The notes under the pieces were generated by a model. That model was not told where the DNA came from. It saw only the letters and a program-made list of their open reading frames with translations, and did no database searches. This document shows, in pieces, positions 29,085 to 38,456 of a stretch of 64,000 nt of DNA (position 1 is the stretch's first letter; each line of letters begins with the position of its first letter). The position numbers and the translations under genes are program-made. Location of the stretch: contig NZ_JTKH01000006.1 of NCBI RefSeq assembly GCF_000827885.1, positions 1 through 64,000 on the forward strand, written 5' to 3'. Source of the DNA: Vibrio renipiscarius (lineage in GTDB: Bacteria; Pseudomonadota; Gammaproteobacteria; Enterobacterales; Vibrionaceae).

Positions 29085-30089
29085 GTGAAAAAATGGCTGG
29101 TTGTTTTTGCTTCTTTATTGGTGTTGGCGGGTTGTGAAAAATCGGTCGAACAAGTTCATTTAAGTGGTCCAACGATGGGAACCACTTATAATATTAAATA
29201 TATTGAGCAAGAAGGCCTCGCAACGGCAGATGTGCTCCAAGCTGAGATTGATCGCTTGCTGGAAGAAGTAAACGATCAAATGTCGACTTACCGTAAAGAT
29301 TCGGAGCTGAGTCGTTTTAACCAGCATCAAACCAGTGAACCTTTTACCGTTTCGCCACAAACGGCGACGGTAGTGAAAGAAGCGATGCGTTTGAACGGTC
29401 TTACTCTTGGCGCACTAGATGTTACTGTGGGCCCATTAGTGAATCTATGGGGCTTTGGTCCTGAAGCGCGTCCTGATGTTGTACCAACCGAAGAAGAGTT
29501 GGCCGCGCGCAAAGCGTATACGGGCATTCAACATTTGTCTCTTGAAGGCAATGCGCTGTCGAAAGATATCCCAAACCTGTATGTTGATCTGTCTACCATT
29601 GCGAAAGGTTGGGGGGTTGATGTAGTGGCTAATTACTTACAATCTCAAGGCATTCAAAATTATATGGTTGAGGTTGGCGGTGAAATGCGTTTGAAAGGTG
29701 TGAACCGTGAAGGCGTTGGTTGGCGTATTGCGATTGAAAAACCAAGTGTGGATGAGCGCTCAATTCAAGAGATTATTGAGCCGGGTGACATGGCAATTGC
29801 AACAAGCGGTGACTACCGTAATTACTTTGAAAGTGATGGTGTGCGATACTCTCATATTATCGACCCAAAAACGGGCTACCCAATTCACCATAAAGTGGTT
29901 TCAGTGACCGTTCTTGATGCTTCATCAATGACCGCAGATGGCCTTGCGACGGGGTTGATGGTGTTAGGCGAAGAGCGAGGAATGCAAATCGCGAACGAAA
30001 ATAATATTGCTGCTTTCATGATAGTGAAAACAGATGACGGTTTTAAAGAGTTGGCTTCTGAAGCGTATAAGCCATTCTTGAAAAAATAA
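29085..30089 (+). CDS. apbE: FAD:protein FMN transferase ApbE
   Basis: A 334-residue lipoprotein (lipobox VLAGC, Cys17) anchored on the periplasmic side of the inner membrane. It transfers FMN from FAD to threonine in SGAT motifs, so NqrB and NqrC are its substrates. Family motifs are SGPTMGTTYNIKY, VDLSTIAKGWGVD, MVEVGGEMRLKG and YSHIIDPKTGYP. GTG start at 29085 after TTAGGAGTGAAC. It follows the nqr terminator, so it has its own promoter. Confidence 0.96.
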   Translation: MKKWLVVFASLLVLAGCEKSVEQVHLSGPTMGTTYNIKYIEQEGLATADVLQAEIDRLLEEVNDQMSTYRKDSELSRFNQHQTSEPFTVSPQTATVVKEAMRLNGLTLGALDVTVGPLVNLWGFGPEARPDVVPTEEELAARKAYTGIQHLSLEGNALSKDIPNLYVDLSTIAKGWGVDVVANYLQSQGIQNYMVEVGGEMRLKGVNREGVGWRIAIEKPSVDERSIQEIIEPGDMAIATSGDYRNYFESDGVRYSHIIDPKTGYPIHHKVVSVTVLDASSMTADGLATGLMVLGEERGMQIANENNIAAFMIVKTDDGFKELASEAYKPFLKK

Positions 30090-30111
30090 TGATTTAAGTG
30101 AGTATGTGATT

Positions 30112-30345
30112 ATGAGTACATTTCTAATTACTTTTGGCGTTTTCATGGCAGTGATTGCGGCAATGGCAGTTGGCTACATTTTCCAAAAGAAAGTCGTGAA
30201 AGGAAGCTGTGGTGGTCTGGGAACCGTTGGGATTGATAAAGTCTGCAACTGCCCAGAACCTTGTGATGCACGCAAGAAGCGTGAAGCTCGTGCAGCAGAG
30301 CGCGCTGAAAAGCTCGCGGCATGGGAAAAAGATCGCATTGCTTAA
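30112..30345 (+). CDS. nqrM: Na+-NQR maturation protein NqrM
   Basis: A 77-residue protein (DUF539) needed in Vibrio for assembly of active Na+-NQR, probably by supplying the iron between NqrD and NqrE. One N-terminal membrane helix (~4-24) is followed by four cysteines at 33, 45, 47 and 51 (GSCGGLG, VCNCPEPC) and a charged tail. It starts 22 nt after apbE; the pair forms a maturation mini-operon. An in-frame ATT two codons earlier is not favoured. Confidence 0.94.
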   Translation: MSTFLITFGVFMAVIAAMAVGYIFQKKVVKGSCGGLGTVGIDKVCNCPEPCDARKKREARAAERAEKLAAWEKDRIA

Positions 30346-30368
30346 TCGCAGCGCTGATTAATGAAAAT

Positions 30369-30398
30369 AAAAACCGGCTTTTGAGCCGGTTTTTTTAT
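30369..30398. terminator. Terminator after nqrM (convergent)
   Basis: AAACCGGCT-TTTG-AGCCGGTTTTTTT. Confidence 0.92.
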
Positions 30399-30423
30399 CG
30401 CAGGACATTTGTTGAGTGTAGCG

Positions 30424-31638
30424 CTAGCGGCAAACCAATCGATTACGGCCATGCTCTTTGGCGAGATAGAGGCGATCATCAGCCAGTTTGATTTGTTTCT
30501 CTAAGCTATCGTCGCTCGCGGCAACCCCAATACTCATCGTGATGTGAATGGTTGAATTTTGATAAGGGATCGCTGTTTTCTCAATACGTTGACGAAAATG
30601 TTCCAAGCGAGTCGAGAAATCATTGAGTGAACCGCACGCTTGGATACAAAACTCCTCTCCTCCAAATCGTGCGACAAGGTCATCCGGAAAATAGAGTTGC
30701 AGTATTTTTGCGACACGAACTAGTACCGCATCCCCGCCATCGTGACCATAAGTGTCGTTCACTGACTTAAAGAAATCGATGTCTAGCATCGCGATACAGC
30801 GTCCTTCACAGTCGCTTAATGCTTGATTGAAGAGATAGCGCCGATTCCAAAGGCCGGTTAACGAATCTTGGTTGGCCATGCGATAGAGTGCATTGGTGGC
30901 TTCTTGCATATTGAGGATCTGATGAACTCGACAGTAAAACTCTTCAGGATTAAAAGGCTTGTTCAGAAAATCATTGGCCCCGGCTTTAAGAAATTGCGCC
31001 GTCAGCGTGGGGTCATCGCTCCCCGAGAGTCCCAAGATGGGCATCATGGTGTCATTACTGTGTTGCCGTATTTCACGAATCATCGATATGCCATCTTTCT
31101 CTGGCATGTCGTGATCGCTTATTACAAACGTAATATCGGGGTCTACCTGCAAGGCGGCGAGCGCTTCTTGGCCATTTTCCGCTTGAACGGTTGCTATGTA
31201 CTGATGCCCTAGCAACTGAGATATGTGGTGACGAACCGTGACGGAATCATCAACAACTAAGCACTTATGACGCTTATTCTTTTCTAGTCGCTGAATGAGC
31301 GGCAGGATATAGGATACCGAGGCGGTATTGTCTTTTAATAAATAGTCCACAACGCCTTTAGCGAGCATGCGCTGACGTAATTCAGGGTTGAAGAGTGCGG
31401 TGAGTACAATCACCTTATGTTGGTAAGTAAGTGCTAACTCGATCACTTCACCGTCTTGTCCATCCGGTAGGCAGTAGTCGATAACGGCGCAGAGTAAGTG
31501 AGGTTCCGTGTTCAATATGCTTTGCGCTTCAGCGATATTTTGAGCGGTAAAAACGTGATATCCCGCTTGAGTGAGCAATTGTCCGAGGTAATTGCGAAAG
31601 GTTAGGCTGTCTTCAACGACTAAGACTTGGTTGGTCAC
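30424..31638 (-). CDS. Double-receiver response regulator with GGDEF (diguanylate cyclase) domain
   Basis: A 404-residue soluble protein with two receiver domains and a diguanylate cyclase domain. REC1 spans ~4-115 (phospho-Asp54, VIDYCLPDG), REC2 ~125-240 (phospho-Asp175, ISDHDMPEKDG, with LNKPF at the end), GGDEF ~255-402. The active-site signature is GGEEF at 326-330 with LDIDFFKSVNDTYGHDGGD before it, so it should make cyclic di-GMP. The RxxD inhibitory site is absent (FPDD at that place). No histidine kinase is adjacent. It starts with GTG and diverges from dinB. Confidence 0.92.
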   Translation of the reverse strand: MTNQVLVVEDSLTFRNYLGQLLTQAGYHVFTAQNIAEAQSILNTEPHLLCAVIDYCLPDGQDGEVIELALTYQHKVIVLTALFNPELRQRMLAKGVVDYLLKDNTASVSYILPLIQRLEKNKRHKCLVVDDSVTVRHHISQLLGHQYIATVQAENGQEALAALQVDPDITFVISDHDMPEKDGISMIREIRQHSNDTMMPILGLSGSDDPTLTAQFLKAGANDFLNKPFNPEEFYCRVHQILNMQEATNALYRMANQDSLTGLWNRRYLFNQALSDCEGRCIAMLDIDFFKSVNDTYGHDGGDAVLVRVAKILQLYFPDDLVARFGGEEFCIQACGSLNDFSTRLEHFRQRIEKTAIPYQNSTIHITMSIGVAASDDSLEKQIKLADDRLYLAKEHGRNRLVCR

Positions 31639-31761
31639 ACAGTATCCATACTATCTAATTTGTTAATAGTCATCATAAAGTGTTATTGAATCTCGCTCCA
31701 TAGAAATAGAGGCCAAATGGTGTGACACAAATTGATTTTTCATCTTGTCATTTATTAATTA

Positions 31762-31781
31762 TACTGTTTTTTTGAACAGTG
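31762..31781. promoter_or_regulatory. LexA (SOS) box in front of dinB
   Basis: TACTGTTTTTTTGAACAGTG: the CTGT-N8-ACAG core is exact and the outer TA matches the E. coli consensus. It ends 14 bp before the dinB ATG and overlaps a possible -10 (TATACT, 31760-31765). Confidence 0.9.
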
Positions 31782-31794
31782 TGATGTGGCGTGT

Positions 31795-32862
31795 ATGAGA
31801 TCGGATCGAGTAAGAAAAATAATTCATGTGGATATGGATTGTTTTTTTGCGGCTGTCGAAATGCGCGATCACCCACAGTACCGAGGGCGGCCTCTGGCTG
31901 TTGGAGGCAGTGAAAAACAACGTGGGGTGATCAGTACGTGCAATTATGAAGCGCGTAAGTTTGGTGTGCGCAGCGCAATGCCAACGGCAAGGGCCTTGCA
32001 GCTTTGTCCTGACCTATTAGTGGTTCGAGGTCGTATGGAAGTATACAAACAGGTATCACGCCAGATTCGAGCTATTTTCGAGCGTTACACGCCACTAATT
32101 GAACCACTCTCATTAGATGAAGCGTACTTGGATGTGACAGACGCCAGTTTATGTCGAGGTTCGGCGACGTTAATTGCACAAGCAATTCGTCAGGATATCG
32201 AGAACGAATTGAACCTTACGGCCTCTGCGGGCGTTGCTCCGATAAAGTTTCTCGCCAAAGTGGCTTCTGATATCAATAAACCCAATGGGCAATGTGTGAT
32301 TCCACCAGAGCGGGTGCAAGAGGTGATCGACAAGTTGCCGCTGGAGAAAATTCCTGGTGTGGGCAAAGTCAGTTTAGAGAAATTGCATCAAGCTGGATTC
32401 TATTTATGTGAAGACATAAAAGCGACGGATTATCTTGAGTTGTTGCGCCGCTTTGGTCGACAAGGGGAGTCTTTATGGAAGCGAAGCCATGGGATTGATG
32501 AACGTGAAGTCGTGACCGAGCGTGAACGAAAATCCGTTGGGGTTGAACGCACTTTTAGCCAGAATATCATCTCTTTTGAAGAGTGTTGGCAGGTCATTGA
32601 AGATAAACTTTACCCAGAACTTGAGATGCGTTTAACCAAGGTCAGCCCGGACAAGTCGATTATGAAGCAGGGCATCAAAGTCAAGTTTGCCGATTTTCAA
32701 CAGACAACCATTGAACATATACACCCTCAACTCGAGCTGAATGATTTTAGGCATTTGTTAAGTGAGGTTTTGAAGCGACAAAATGGTCGTGAAATCCGTT
32801 TATTGGGGCTCAGCGTGATGCTTAAACCCGAAGAGCATAGCCAACAGTTGAGTTTTTTTTAG
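31795..32862 (+). CDS. dinB: DNA polymerase IV (Y-family)
   Basis: A 355-residue error-prone translesion polymerase. Catalytic motifs are VDMDCFFAAVEMRD (metal-binding Asp, Glu) and PLSLDEAYLDVT (Asp-Glu pair near residue 105). The helix-hairpin-helix IPGVGKVSLEKL and the little-finger domain follow. The C-terminus QQLSFF is a beta-clamp binding peptide. The start is uncertain between ATG 31795 and GTG 31786; neither has a clear Shine-Dalgarno. The LexA box makes it SOS-inducible. Confidence 0.95.
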   Translation: MRSDRVRKIIHVDMDCFFAAVEMRDHPQYRGRPLAVGGSEKQRGVISTCNYEARKFGVRSAMPTARALQLCPDLLVVRGRMEVYKQVSRQIRAIFERYTPLIEPLSLDEAYLDVTDASLCRGSATLIAQAIRQDIENELNLTASAGVAPIKFLAKVASDINKPNGQCVIPPERVQEVIDKLPLEKIPGVGKVSLEKLHQAGFYLCEDIKATDYLELLRRFGRQGESLWKRSHGIDEREVVTERERKSVGVERTFSQNIISFEECWQVIEDKLYPELEMRLTKVSPDKSIMKQGIKVKFADFQQTTIEHIHPQLELNDFRHLLSEVLKRQNGREIRLLGLSVMLKPEEHSQQLSFF

Positions 32863-32965
32863 CGGTGATAAAAGGGTTTTATCTTACTCTTGGTTCTGGG
32901 TTATAGGGGGAGTGTGTTACTCTGTCAGTCTTTCTTATTCTGGTCTATTTTCGATTAAAATCCTC

Positions 32966-33445
32966 ATGCATAAACAGCAACTCGTCATTGATATCATCGC
33001 GGCATTACAACAAAAGTTAGTTATTGCTCACTCCTCAACGCAAACGGCTATTGATGCAGCGACAGATGACCAAACGGTATCGGAACATAAATACGACACC
33101 TTAGCATTGGAGGCCGCTTATCTTGCTCATGGTCAAGCGATGCGTGTTCAAGAGTGTGAACATGAGTTAAGTGTGATGAGAAATCTGACATTACGTTGCT
33201 TTACTGACTGTGCGATTGCGGTTGGTGCGTATGTTGAAGTGGAAGATGAGTTTGAAGTCAGTAAACACTTTTTTATTGCCCCATGTTCTGGTGGCCTAGA
33301 AGTCTTATCCCAGCAGCAGCAAGTGTATTTATTAACGGTGCTCTCACCGTTAGGAAAAGCCTTGAAGGGTAAGCAAGAAGGCGATGAAGTGATCGTCAAG
33401 ATTGGTGATCATTCTAAGGTCTACCAAGTCGTGACAGTAAGTTAA
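32966..33445 (+). CDS. GreA/GreB family transcription factor
   Basis: A 159-residue protein with Gre-factor organisation: an N-terminal helical hairpin (~1-75) containing DDQTVSEHKYDTLALEAAYLAHGQ and a C-terminal FKBP-like domain (~90-157) ending LGKALKGKQEGDEVIVKIG. Gre factors and relatives insert the coiled coil into the RNA polymerase secondary channel. It differs clearly from canonical GreA/GreB at the tip, so transcript-cleavage activity is not assured. ATG at 32966 is preferred over the upstream open frame, which adds 18 residues unlike the family. Confidence 0.8.
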   Translation: MHKQQLVIDIIAALQQKLVIAHSSTQTAIDAATDDQTVSEHKYDTLALEAAYLAHGQAMRVQECEHELSVMRNLTLRCFTDCAIAVGAYVEVEDEFEVSKHFFIAPCSGGLEVLSQQQQVYLLTVLSPLGKALKGKQEGDEVIVKIGDHSKVYQVVTVS

Positions 33446-33506
33446 CATGCCTTTTGTGCATTAATGTTATAGTCATAATAGATTCAGATAACGATTGAGT
33501 GACACC

Positions 33507-34268
33507 ATGAAAAGAAACATCATTCGCCTTTCACTTATATTTCTTAGCGTTGCTGGCTTTAGTGTCAGCAGCCAAGCTGCGCAATGTCGTATTGATATTA
33601 AAAACCAGGTCACACTCGATGGTGATACGCTAGAAATCGCTCATTCTGGTGGGGACAAAGTTGTCGTCGATGGCGATAACAATCTCTTTATTCATGGTGA
33701 GAAAGTTGAACTGGATGCTATTCAGCAGGCGGCTATAGAGAAATATCGTCAGCAAATGAATAATTACTTACCTCAAGCGAAGAAGTTGGCCGATGACGGT
33801 ATCGCTTTGGCGAACGATTTGATCGATGATGTGGCGACCAGTCTTGAAGCACCAGGTGCATTTGATGATGTCAAAATTGCCGTTAAAGATTTCTACGCTG
33901 ATGTTGAAGCTCGCTACTACAAAGATGGCGACTTAATTTTACCCGCGCAAAGTTTTGATGAAATGAGCCTGTCTTGGGCGGAAGATTTTGCGAAAGCAAG
34001 AGAGATTTTTACCAGCGAGTTTTTGTCTGACGCAATGGTTGTTCTGTCGGAGAAGATGCAACAGGATGGTGGCTTAAATTTAACTGAACTATCAGAAAGC
34101 ATGTATGCACTGAAAGCGAAGGTAGAAAAGCGCATGGCAGAACATGCTAAAGAATCAGAGGTAAAAGCACAGGAGTTCTGTGAGTCTCTTGACCAAATGG
34201 CAGAGCAAGAGCAAGACGTGTTGAAGAAAATTCCACAGTTAAAAGATTATCAAGTCTTTAGTATTTAA
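33507..34268 (+). CDS. yggN: YggN family (DUF2884) exported protein
   Basis: A 253-residue protein with a signal peptide cleaved near SSQAA (about residue 24), so periplasmic. After it come QCRIDIKNQVTLDGDTLEI and a mostly helical, acidic body. It resembles the YggN/DUF2884 family, whose function is not established. The ATG at 33507 begins the signal peptide; a TTG four codons earlier lacks support. Own terminator follows. Confidence 0.82.
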   Translation: MKRNIIRLSLIFLSVAGFSVSSQAAQCRIDIKNQVTLDGDTLEIAHSGGDKVVVDGDNNLFIHGEKVELDAIQQAAIEKYRQQMNNYLPQAKKLADDGIALANDLIDDVATSLEAPGAFDDVKIAVKDFYADVEARYYKDGDLILPAQSFDEMSLSWAEDFAKAREIFTSEFLSDAMVVLSEKMQQDGGLNLTELSESMYALKAKVEKRMAEHAKESEVKAQEFCESLDQMAEQEQDVLKKIPQLKDYQVFSI

Positions 34269-34285
34269 TGTGATTCTGATTTTTG

Positions 34286-34312
34286 AAGGGAGCCTATTTG
34301 GCTCCCTTTTTT
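34286..34312 (+). terminator. Terminator of yggN
   Basis: AAGGGAGCC-TATTT-GGCTCCCTTTTTT. Confidence 0.9.
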
Positions 34313-34453
34313 ATTCACCGTATAAAAAACAGTACAGTGAGATCATCGGATAATTGAGGGTTATATCGAAATAATTATCTAATGTGTCTTGTGAATAATT
34401 CCGTTTACCTATAATGTACTAGTCTACTAGTTCATTGATATTGTGTGGGTTGT

Positions 34454-35815
34454 ATGACACAACAAAATTCTTCTGATCGCGAGCATTTCGGCTCTCGTCT
34501 TGGCTTTGTACTTGCCGCCGCTGGCGCTGCAGTTGGCCTAGGTAACATTTGGGGTTTCCCGACTCAAGCGGCCAGTAATGGTGGTGGGGCTTTTCTGCTG
34601 GTTTATCTTGTGATGATCCTTGTGGTGGCTTTTCCTATGCTGGTGGTCGAGATGGCGATTGGGCGTGCTGGACAAGCGAATCCAGTCGATAGTATGCGCT
34701 CGCTTACCTCTAACCCCGTCGCCAAAAAAGCAGGCGCCTTAGTCGGTTGGATTGGTCTAAGCGTGCCGTGCGCCGTGTTGGCTTTTTATAGCATCGTTGG
34801 TGGTTGGTTGATTTGTTTTATGTTGGGGGCGATGACTGACATTTTAGGCATGGAATCGGCAACGGCTTGGTTTAAAGGATTCAGTGTCGAACGTAACCTT
34901 TTTGGTACCCTCGTTTTTTATGTTCTGACGGTCTTAATTGTGCAAGGTGGTGTAAAGCAAGGTATTGAAAAATGGTCAACGCGTTTGATGCCTGCTTTGT
35001 TTATTCTCTTCGGCCTATTGTTTGTCTATATAATGACGCAAAGTGGTGCAATGGAAGGTTTAAAACACTACTTAGTGCCGGATTTTGAGAAAGTCTTTGA
35101 TCGCAAACTTATCTTAGCGGCGATGGGGCAAGGCTTCTTTTCACTTACGATTGGTGGCTGTTCAATGCTGATTTACGGTTCTTATTTGAGTAAGAAAGAG
35201 AACCTACCGAAGATGGCGATGAACGTAACGTTGGTCGATACTGCGGTGGCCTTTATTGCCGGTTTGGTGGTAATGCCTGCCATGTATGTGGCAATGCAAA
35301 AAGGCGTACAAATCTATGCAGAAGACGGTTCGCTATTGAGCTCAGATACGCTGGTATTTACCGTGCTGCCATTGATGTTCGACAGCTTAGGTTTGCTTGG
35401 TCAAATCTTCTCAATTGCTTTCTTTTTGCTATTAACGATTGCCGCATTAACCTCATCAATCTCGATGCTTGAATGCCCAGTTTCGTTGGTTGGTGAGCGT
35501 TTTAACACTAAGCGTGGGCCAACCAGTTGGGTGCTTGGTGGCATTATTGCTCTGTTTAGTATCGTGATTGTTTACAATTTTGGTGAAATGTTTGGCTTGG
35601 TGGCGATGATCGCGACGCAATACCTACAGCCTATTGCCGCATTGCTGTTCTGTATCTTTGGCGGGTGGGTTTGGAATCGCAACGCGAAAATTAAAGAATT
35701 GGAGCAAGGTTGTCCGGAATTTAGCCAAGGGCTGTTTGGGAAACTGTGGCCTGTATATGTGAAATTTGTTTGCCCATTGCTGGTAGCAACGGTTATTTGG
35801 GCTTCGTTCGGCTAA
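34454..35815 (+). CDS. Sodium-dependent transporter, NSS/SNF family
   Basis: A 453-residue membrane protein with about 11-12 helices and the LeuT fold. The family signature GFVLAAAGAAVGLGNIWGFP in TM1 (Na+ and substrate site) is intact. NSS proteins import amino acids or amines with Na+; the substrate cannot be read from sequence. In this organism the Na+ gradient is generated by the nqr pump. ATG 34454 is chosen; an in-frame GTG lies three codons upstream. Bounded by terminators on both sides. Confidence 0.92.
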   Translation: MTQQNSSDREHFGSRLGFVLAAAGAAVGLGNIWGFPTQAASNGGGAFLLVYLVMILVVAFPMLVVEMAIGRAGQANPVDSMRSLTSNPVAKKAGALVGWIGLSVPCAVLAFYSIVGGWLICFMLGAMTDILGMESATAWFKGFSVERNLFGTLVFYVLTVLIVQGGVKQGIEKWSTRLMPALFILFGLLFVYIMTQSGAMEGLKHYLVPDFEKVFDRKLILAAMGQGFFSLTIGGCSMLIYGSYLSKKENLPKMAMNVTLVDTAVAFIAGLVVMPAMYVAMQKGVQIYAEDGSLLSSDTLVFTVLPLMFDSLGLLGQIFSIAFFLLLTIAALTSSISMLECPVSLVGERFNTKRGPTSWVLGGIIALFSIVIVYNFGEMFGLVAMIATQYLQPIAALLFCIFGGWVWNRNAKIKELEQGCPEFSQGLFGKLWPVYVKFVCPLLVATVIWASFG

Positions 35816-35835
35816 TTGAGCTTACCCAAGATATA

Positions 35836-35871
35836 AGAAAGCCCGCGTTAATACGCGGGCTTTCTTTTTTT
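35836..35871. terminator. Convergent terminator after the NSS transporter
   Basis: AGAAAGCCCGCGT-TAAT-ACGCGGGCTTTCT and a T-run. Confidence 0.93.
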
Positions 35872-35878
35872 CGTCAAC

Positions 35879-36943
35879 TTAAGAGTTTATGTTGATTTGA
35901 CCGGTTGTTAGCGGTTCTAGATCCGCATCAATGATCTCTTCAATAAAATCTTCAACGACTTGTTCCACGTCTTCGTCATCTTCTTCGAAGTAGGCGAGGT
36001 GGAAAATCGCATCGCCTTCGTTCACGAGAGGCAGTGTTTGCTGGCCGATCACAATACCGCCTTTGCGAGCGGTTAGTTCAATTTCACTGTGACCTAATGG
36101 TGCACTAATGTAAGCAAGAACTTGATCTTTCTCTACTTTCTCACCAAGTGTTACTACGGTGCGTAGAATGCCGTCGCTTTCAGCGCGCAACCAACTGGTG
36201 GATTTTGCAATCACCGTGTTAGGTAGCTTTTTACGACTAGAACGCAGCATGCCAATGGCTTGCATCACGCGTTGCACACCAATAAAGCCAGCATTAATAC
36301 AAATAGGCTCAAAGCGCAGTGCTTCGCCCGCTTCATACGTCAGTACTGGAATGCCCAAACGCTCAGCTTCACTGCGAAGTGAACCATCACGTAAAGGAGC
36401 ATCAACGGTTACTGGTGTTGCAAATGCTTGTGCAATTCTTAGTGTCTCAGGATTACTCAAATCCGCACGAATTTGAGGCAAGTTGGTACGATGAATCGCA
36501 CCCGTATGCAGATCTAAGATGTAGTCACAGCGTTTTGCCACTTGAGAGAAAAAGGTGTGCGCCATGCGTGAAGCTAGCGAGCCTTTTTCACTGCCCGGGA
36601 AGCATCGGTTTAAATCACGACGGTCAGGCAAGTAGCGAGACTTATGGATAAAACCAAATACGTTCACGATAGGCACCGCAATAAGGGTGCCTCTCAGTTT
36701 ATTCACATCAATGGTGTTGATTAACTGACGAACAATTTCAACGCCGTTTAATTCATCGCCATGGATAGCAGCGTTAACCATCAAAATTGGACCAGCCAAT
36801 TTACCATTGATGATTTCGACTGGAATCGATAAAGGAGAATGAGTATAAAGCTTTGCGGCTTCTAACTCGATAACCTTACGTTCTCCCGGTGCAACTGTTT
36901 CACCGAGAAATTCAAAAGCACGATTCTTTTTAGCCTTTGCCAC
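35879..36943 (-). CDS. Succinylglutamate desuccinylase/aspartoacylase family protein
   Basis: A 354-residue M14-like zinc hydrolase. The zinc motif is [11 protein letters not shown] (His, Glu) with a second His in [14 protein letters not shown]; a biotinyl/lipoyl-like beta domain (~270-330) is typical of this subfamily. The start is most likely GTG 36943: it is preceded by AAAGGACTAAAACTC and gives [14 protein letters not shown]. It overlaps the 3' end of rimK by 14 nt. An upstream TTG at 36991 would add 16 residues encoded wholly inside rimK. Its place after rimK suggests a role in the same modification pathway, but its substrate is unknown. Confidence 0.85.
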   Translation of the reverse strand: MAKAKKNRAFEFLGETVAPGERKVIELEAAKLYTHSPLSIPVEIINGKLAGPILMVNAAIHGDELNGVEIVRQLINTIDVNKLRGTLIAVPIVNVFGFIHKSRYLPDRRDLNRCFPGSEKGSLASRMAHTFFSQVAKRCDYILDLHTGAIHRTNLPQIRADLSNPETLRIAQAFATPVTVDAPLRDGSLRSEAERLGIPVLTYEAGEALRFEPICINAGFIGVQRVMQAIGMLRSSRKKLPNTVIAKSTSWLRAESDGILRTVVTLGEKVEKDQVLAYISAPLGHSEIELTARKGGIVIGQQTLPLVNEGDAIFHLAYFEEDDEDVEQVVEDFIEEIIDADLEPLTTGQININS

Positions 36944-37835
36944 GAGTTTTAGTCCTTTTACTTGCCGCGTTTTTTTCAATAAATTCGACAATCATTCCAG
37001 CGATGTCCTTACCGGTAGCGGCCTCAATACCCTCAAGACCTGGAGATGAGTTTACTTCCATGACTAATGGACCACGGTCAGAACGCAGTAGATCGACCCC
37101 AGCCACATTAAGACCCATAATCTTCGCAGCAGCAACCGCAGTACGGCGCTCTTCTGGCGTGATTTTGATCAATGAAGCGCTACCACCGCGGTGTAGGTTA
37201 GAGCGGAATTCACCCTCTGCACCTTGGCGTTTCATTGCAGCAATTACTTTATCGCCAAGGACGAAACAGCGAATGTCTGCACCACCAGCTTCTTTAATAA
37301 ATTCTTGAACCATGATGTTGGCTTTTAAGCCCATGAAAGCTTCAACAACACTTTCCGCTGCTTTGCGTGTTTCTGCAAGCACAACACCAATTCCTTGAGT
37401 GCCTTCAAGGAGCTTGATCACAACTGGCGCACCGCCAACCATTTCTAATAGGTCTTTTACATCATCAGGTTTACTTGCGAAACCGGTGATAGGCATACCA
37501 ATGCCTTTGCGGGACAGCAGTTGCATTGAACGCAGTTTGTCACGAGAACGTGTAATCGCTACCGATTCGTTAATTGGGTAAACACCCATCATTTCAAACT
37601 GGCGTAGAACTGCAGTACCGTAAAAAGTCACAGATGCACCGATGCGAGGAATAATGGCATCGACACCAGAAAGTTCTTCACCTTTAAAGTGAATTTCTGG
37701 TTTATCTGAATTGATATTCATGTAACAGCGAAGAGCATCAACTACTTTAACTTCATGGCCTCGAACTTCACACGCTTCGATTAGGCGACGAGTCGAGTAA
37801 AGATTCGCGTTGCGTGACAGAATACCAATTTTCAT
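36930..37835 (-). CDS. rimK: Ribosomal protein S6 modification protein RimK
   Basis: A 301-residue ATP-grasp ligase that adds glutamate residues to the C-terminus of ribosomal protein S6. ATP-grasp motifs are [38 protein letters not shown] and [24 protein letters not shown]. Length matches E. coli RimK (300). It abuts the upstream small protease gene (1-nt overlap) and overlaps the downstream desuccinylase-like gene, so the three genes form one operon. Confidence 0.95.
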   Translation of the reverse strand: MKIGILSRNANLYSTRRLIEACEVRGHEVKVVDALRCYMNINSDKPEIHFKGEELSGVDAIIPRIGASVTFYGTAVLRQFEMMGVYPINESVAITRSRDKLRSMQLLSRKGIGMPITGFASKPDDVKDLLEMVGGAPVVIKLLEGTQGIGVVLAETRKAAESVVEAFMGLKANIMVQEFIKEAGGADIRCFVLGDKVIAAMKRQGAEGEFRSNLHRGGSASLIKITPEERRTAVAAAKIMGLNVAGVDLLRSDRGPLVMEVNSSPGLEGIEAATGKDIAGMIVEFIEKNAASKRTKTRGKG

Positions 37836-38281
37836 TATTTGTTTTCCTCAAACGGGATTAAAAATGATTCTACAGGATCGACTTGGATGCGGTGATGCAT
37901 TGCAGTACGACCTAATAACATACGAAAAGCCATGTTCTCGCGGTTGTTTAATGTGATTTCAATTGGCCAAGTTTGGCCGCCGAGGCTCATGTCGGCTTGA
38001 ATCACATAGCGTTTTTCTTCATGACCACCAGAGTCACGAACAACGCGTTCATCGATAACTTTAGCTTCGCAAACGACTTCTACTTCCGTGTTGTGTTGAA
38101 TAGGGTGCAGCCAAAAGCGTACCCATTGTGTCTCTTCCTTGTAAAAGCTCTCTACTTTGAACGCGTGTAAGCAAGAGGTTCTGGCGCCGGTATCAATTTT
38201 AGCGTTAATTTTATCAATACCAAGACTTGGTAGGGACAGTGTTTCACACCAGCCTACGAGCAGTTTTTCTTTCTTCATCAC
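37835..38281 (-). CDS. Retropepsin-like 'ATP-dependent zinc protease' family protein (RimB-like)
   Basis: A 148-residue protein. The core motif [14 protein letters not shown] is the D-T-G triad of a retropepsin-like aspartic protease, although the family is annotated as zinc protease; [18 protein letters not shown] is the conserved C-terminal block. A homologue in Pseudomonas rim operons is called RimB and works with RimK on S6. It is the first gene of the rim group here; two adjacent ATGs are possible starts. Upstream lies the structured 413-bp intergenic region. Confidence 0.87.
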   Translation of the reverse strand: MMKKEKLLVGWCETLSLPSLGIDKINAKIDTGARTSCLHAFKVESFYKEETQWVRFWLHPIQHNTEVEVVCEAKVIDERVVRDSGGHEEKRYVIQADMSLGGQTWPIEITLNNRENMAFRMLLGRTAMHHRIQVDPVESFLIPFEENK

Positions 38282-38456
38282 AATTATTCAGTTCGTTGAT
38301 ATAAAAAAATGAGTAGTTTTACCAACGATAAAAAGATGAAAAATTTCATCGAATTGTCGTTAATAAATGACAGTCAATAGCTTGCAATGCATATCAATAA
38401 ACATCTCTATGCATAACGCAATTTACGACTACCTACTACAGATTAGTATATGAGAG

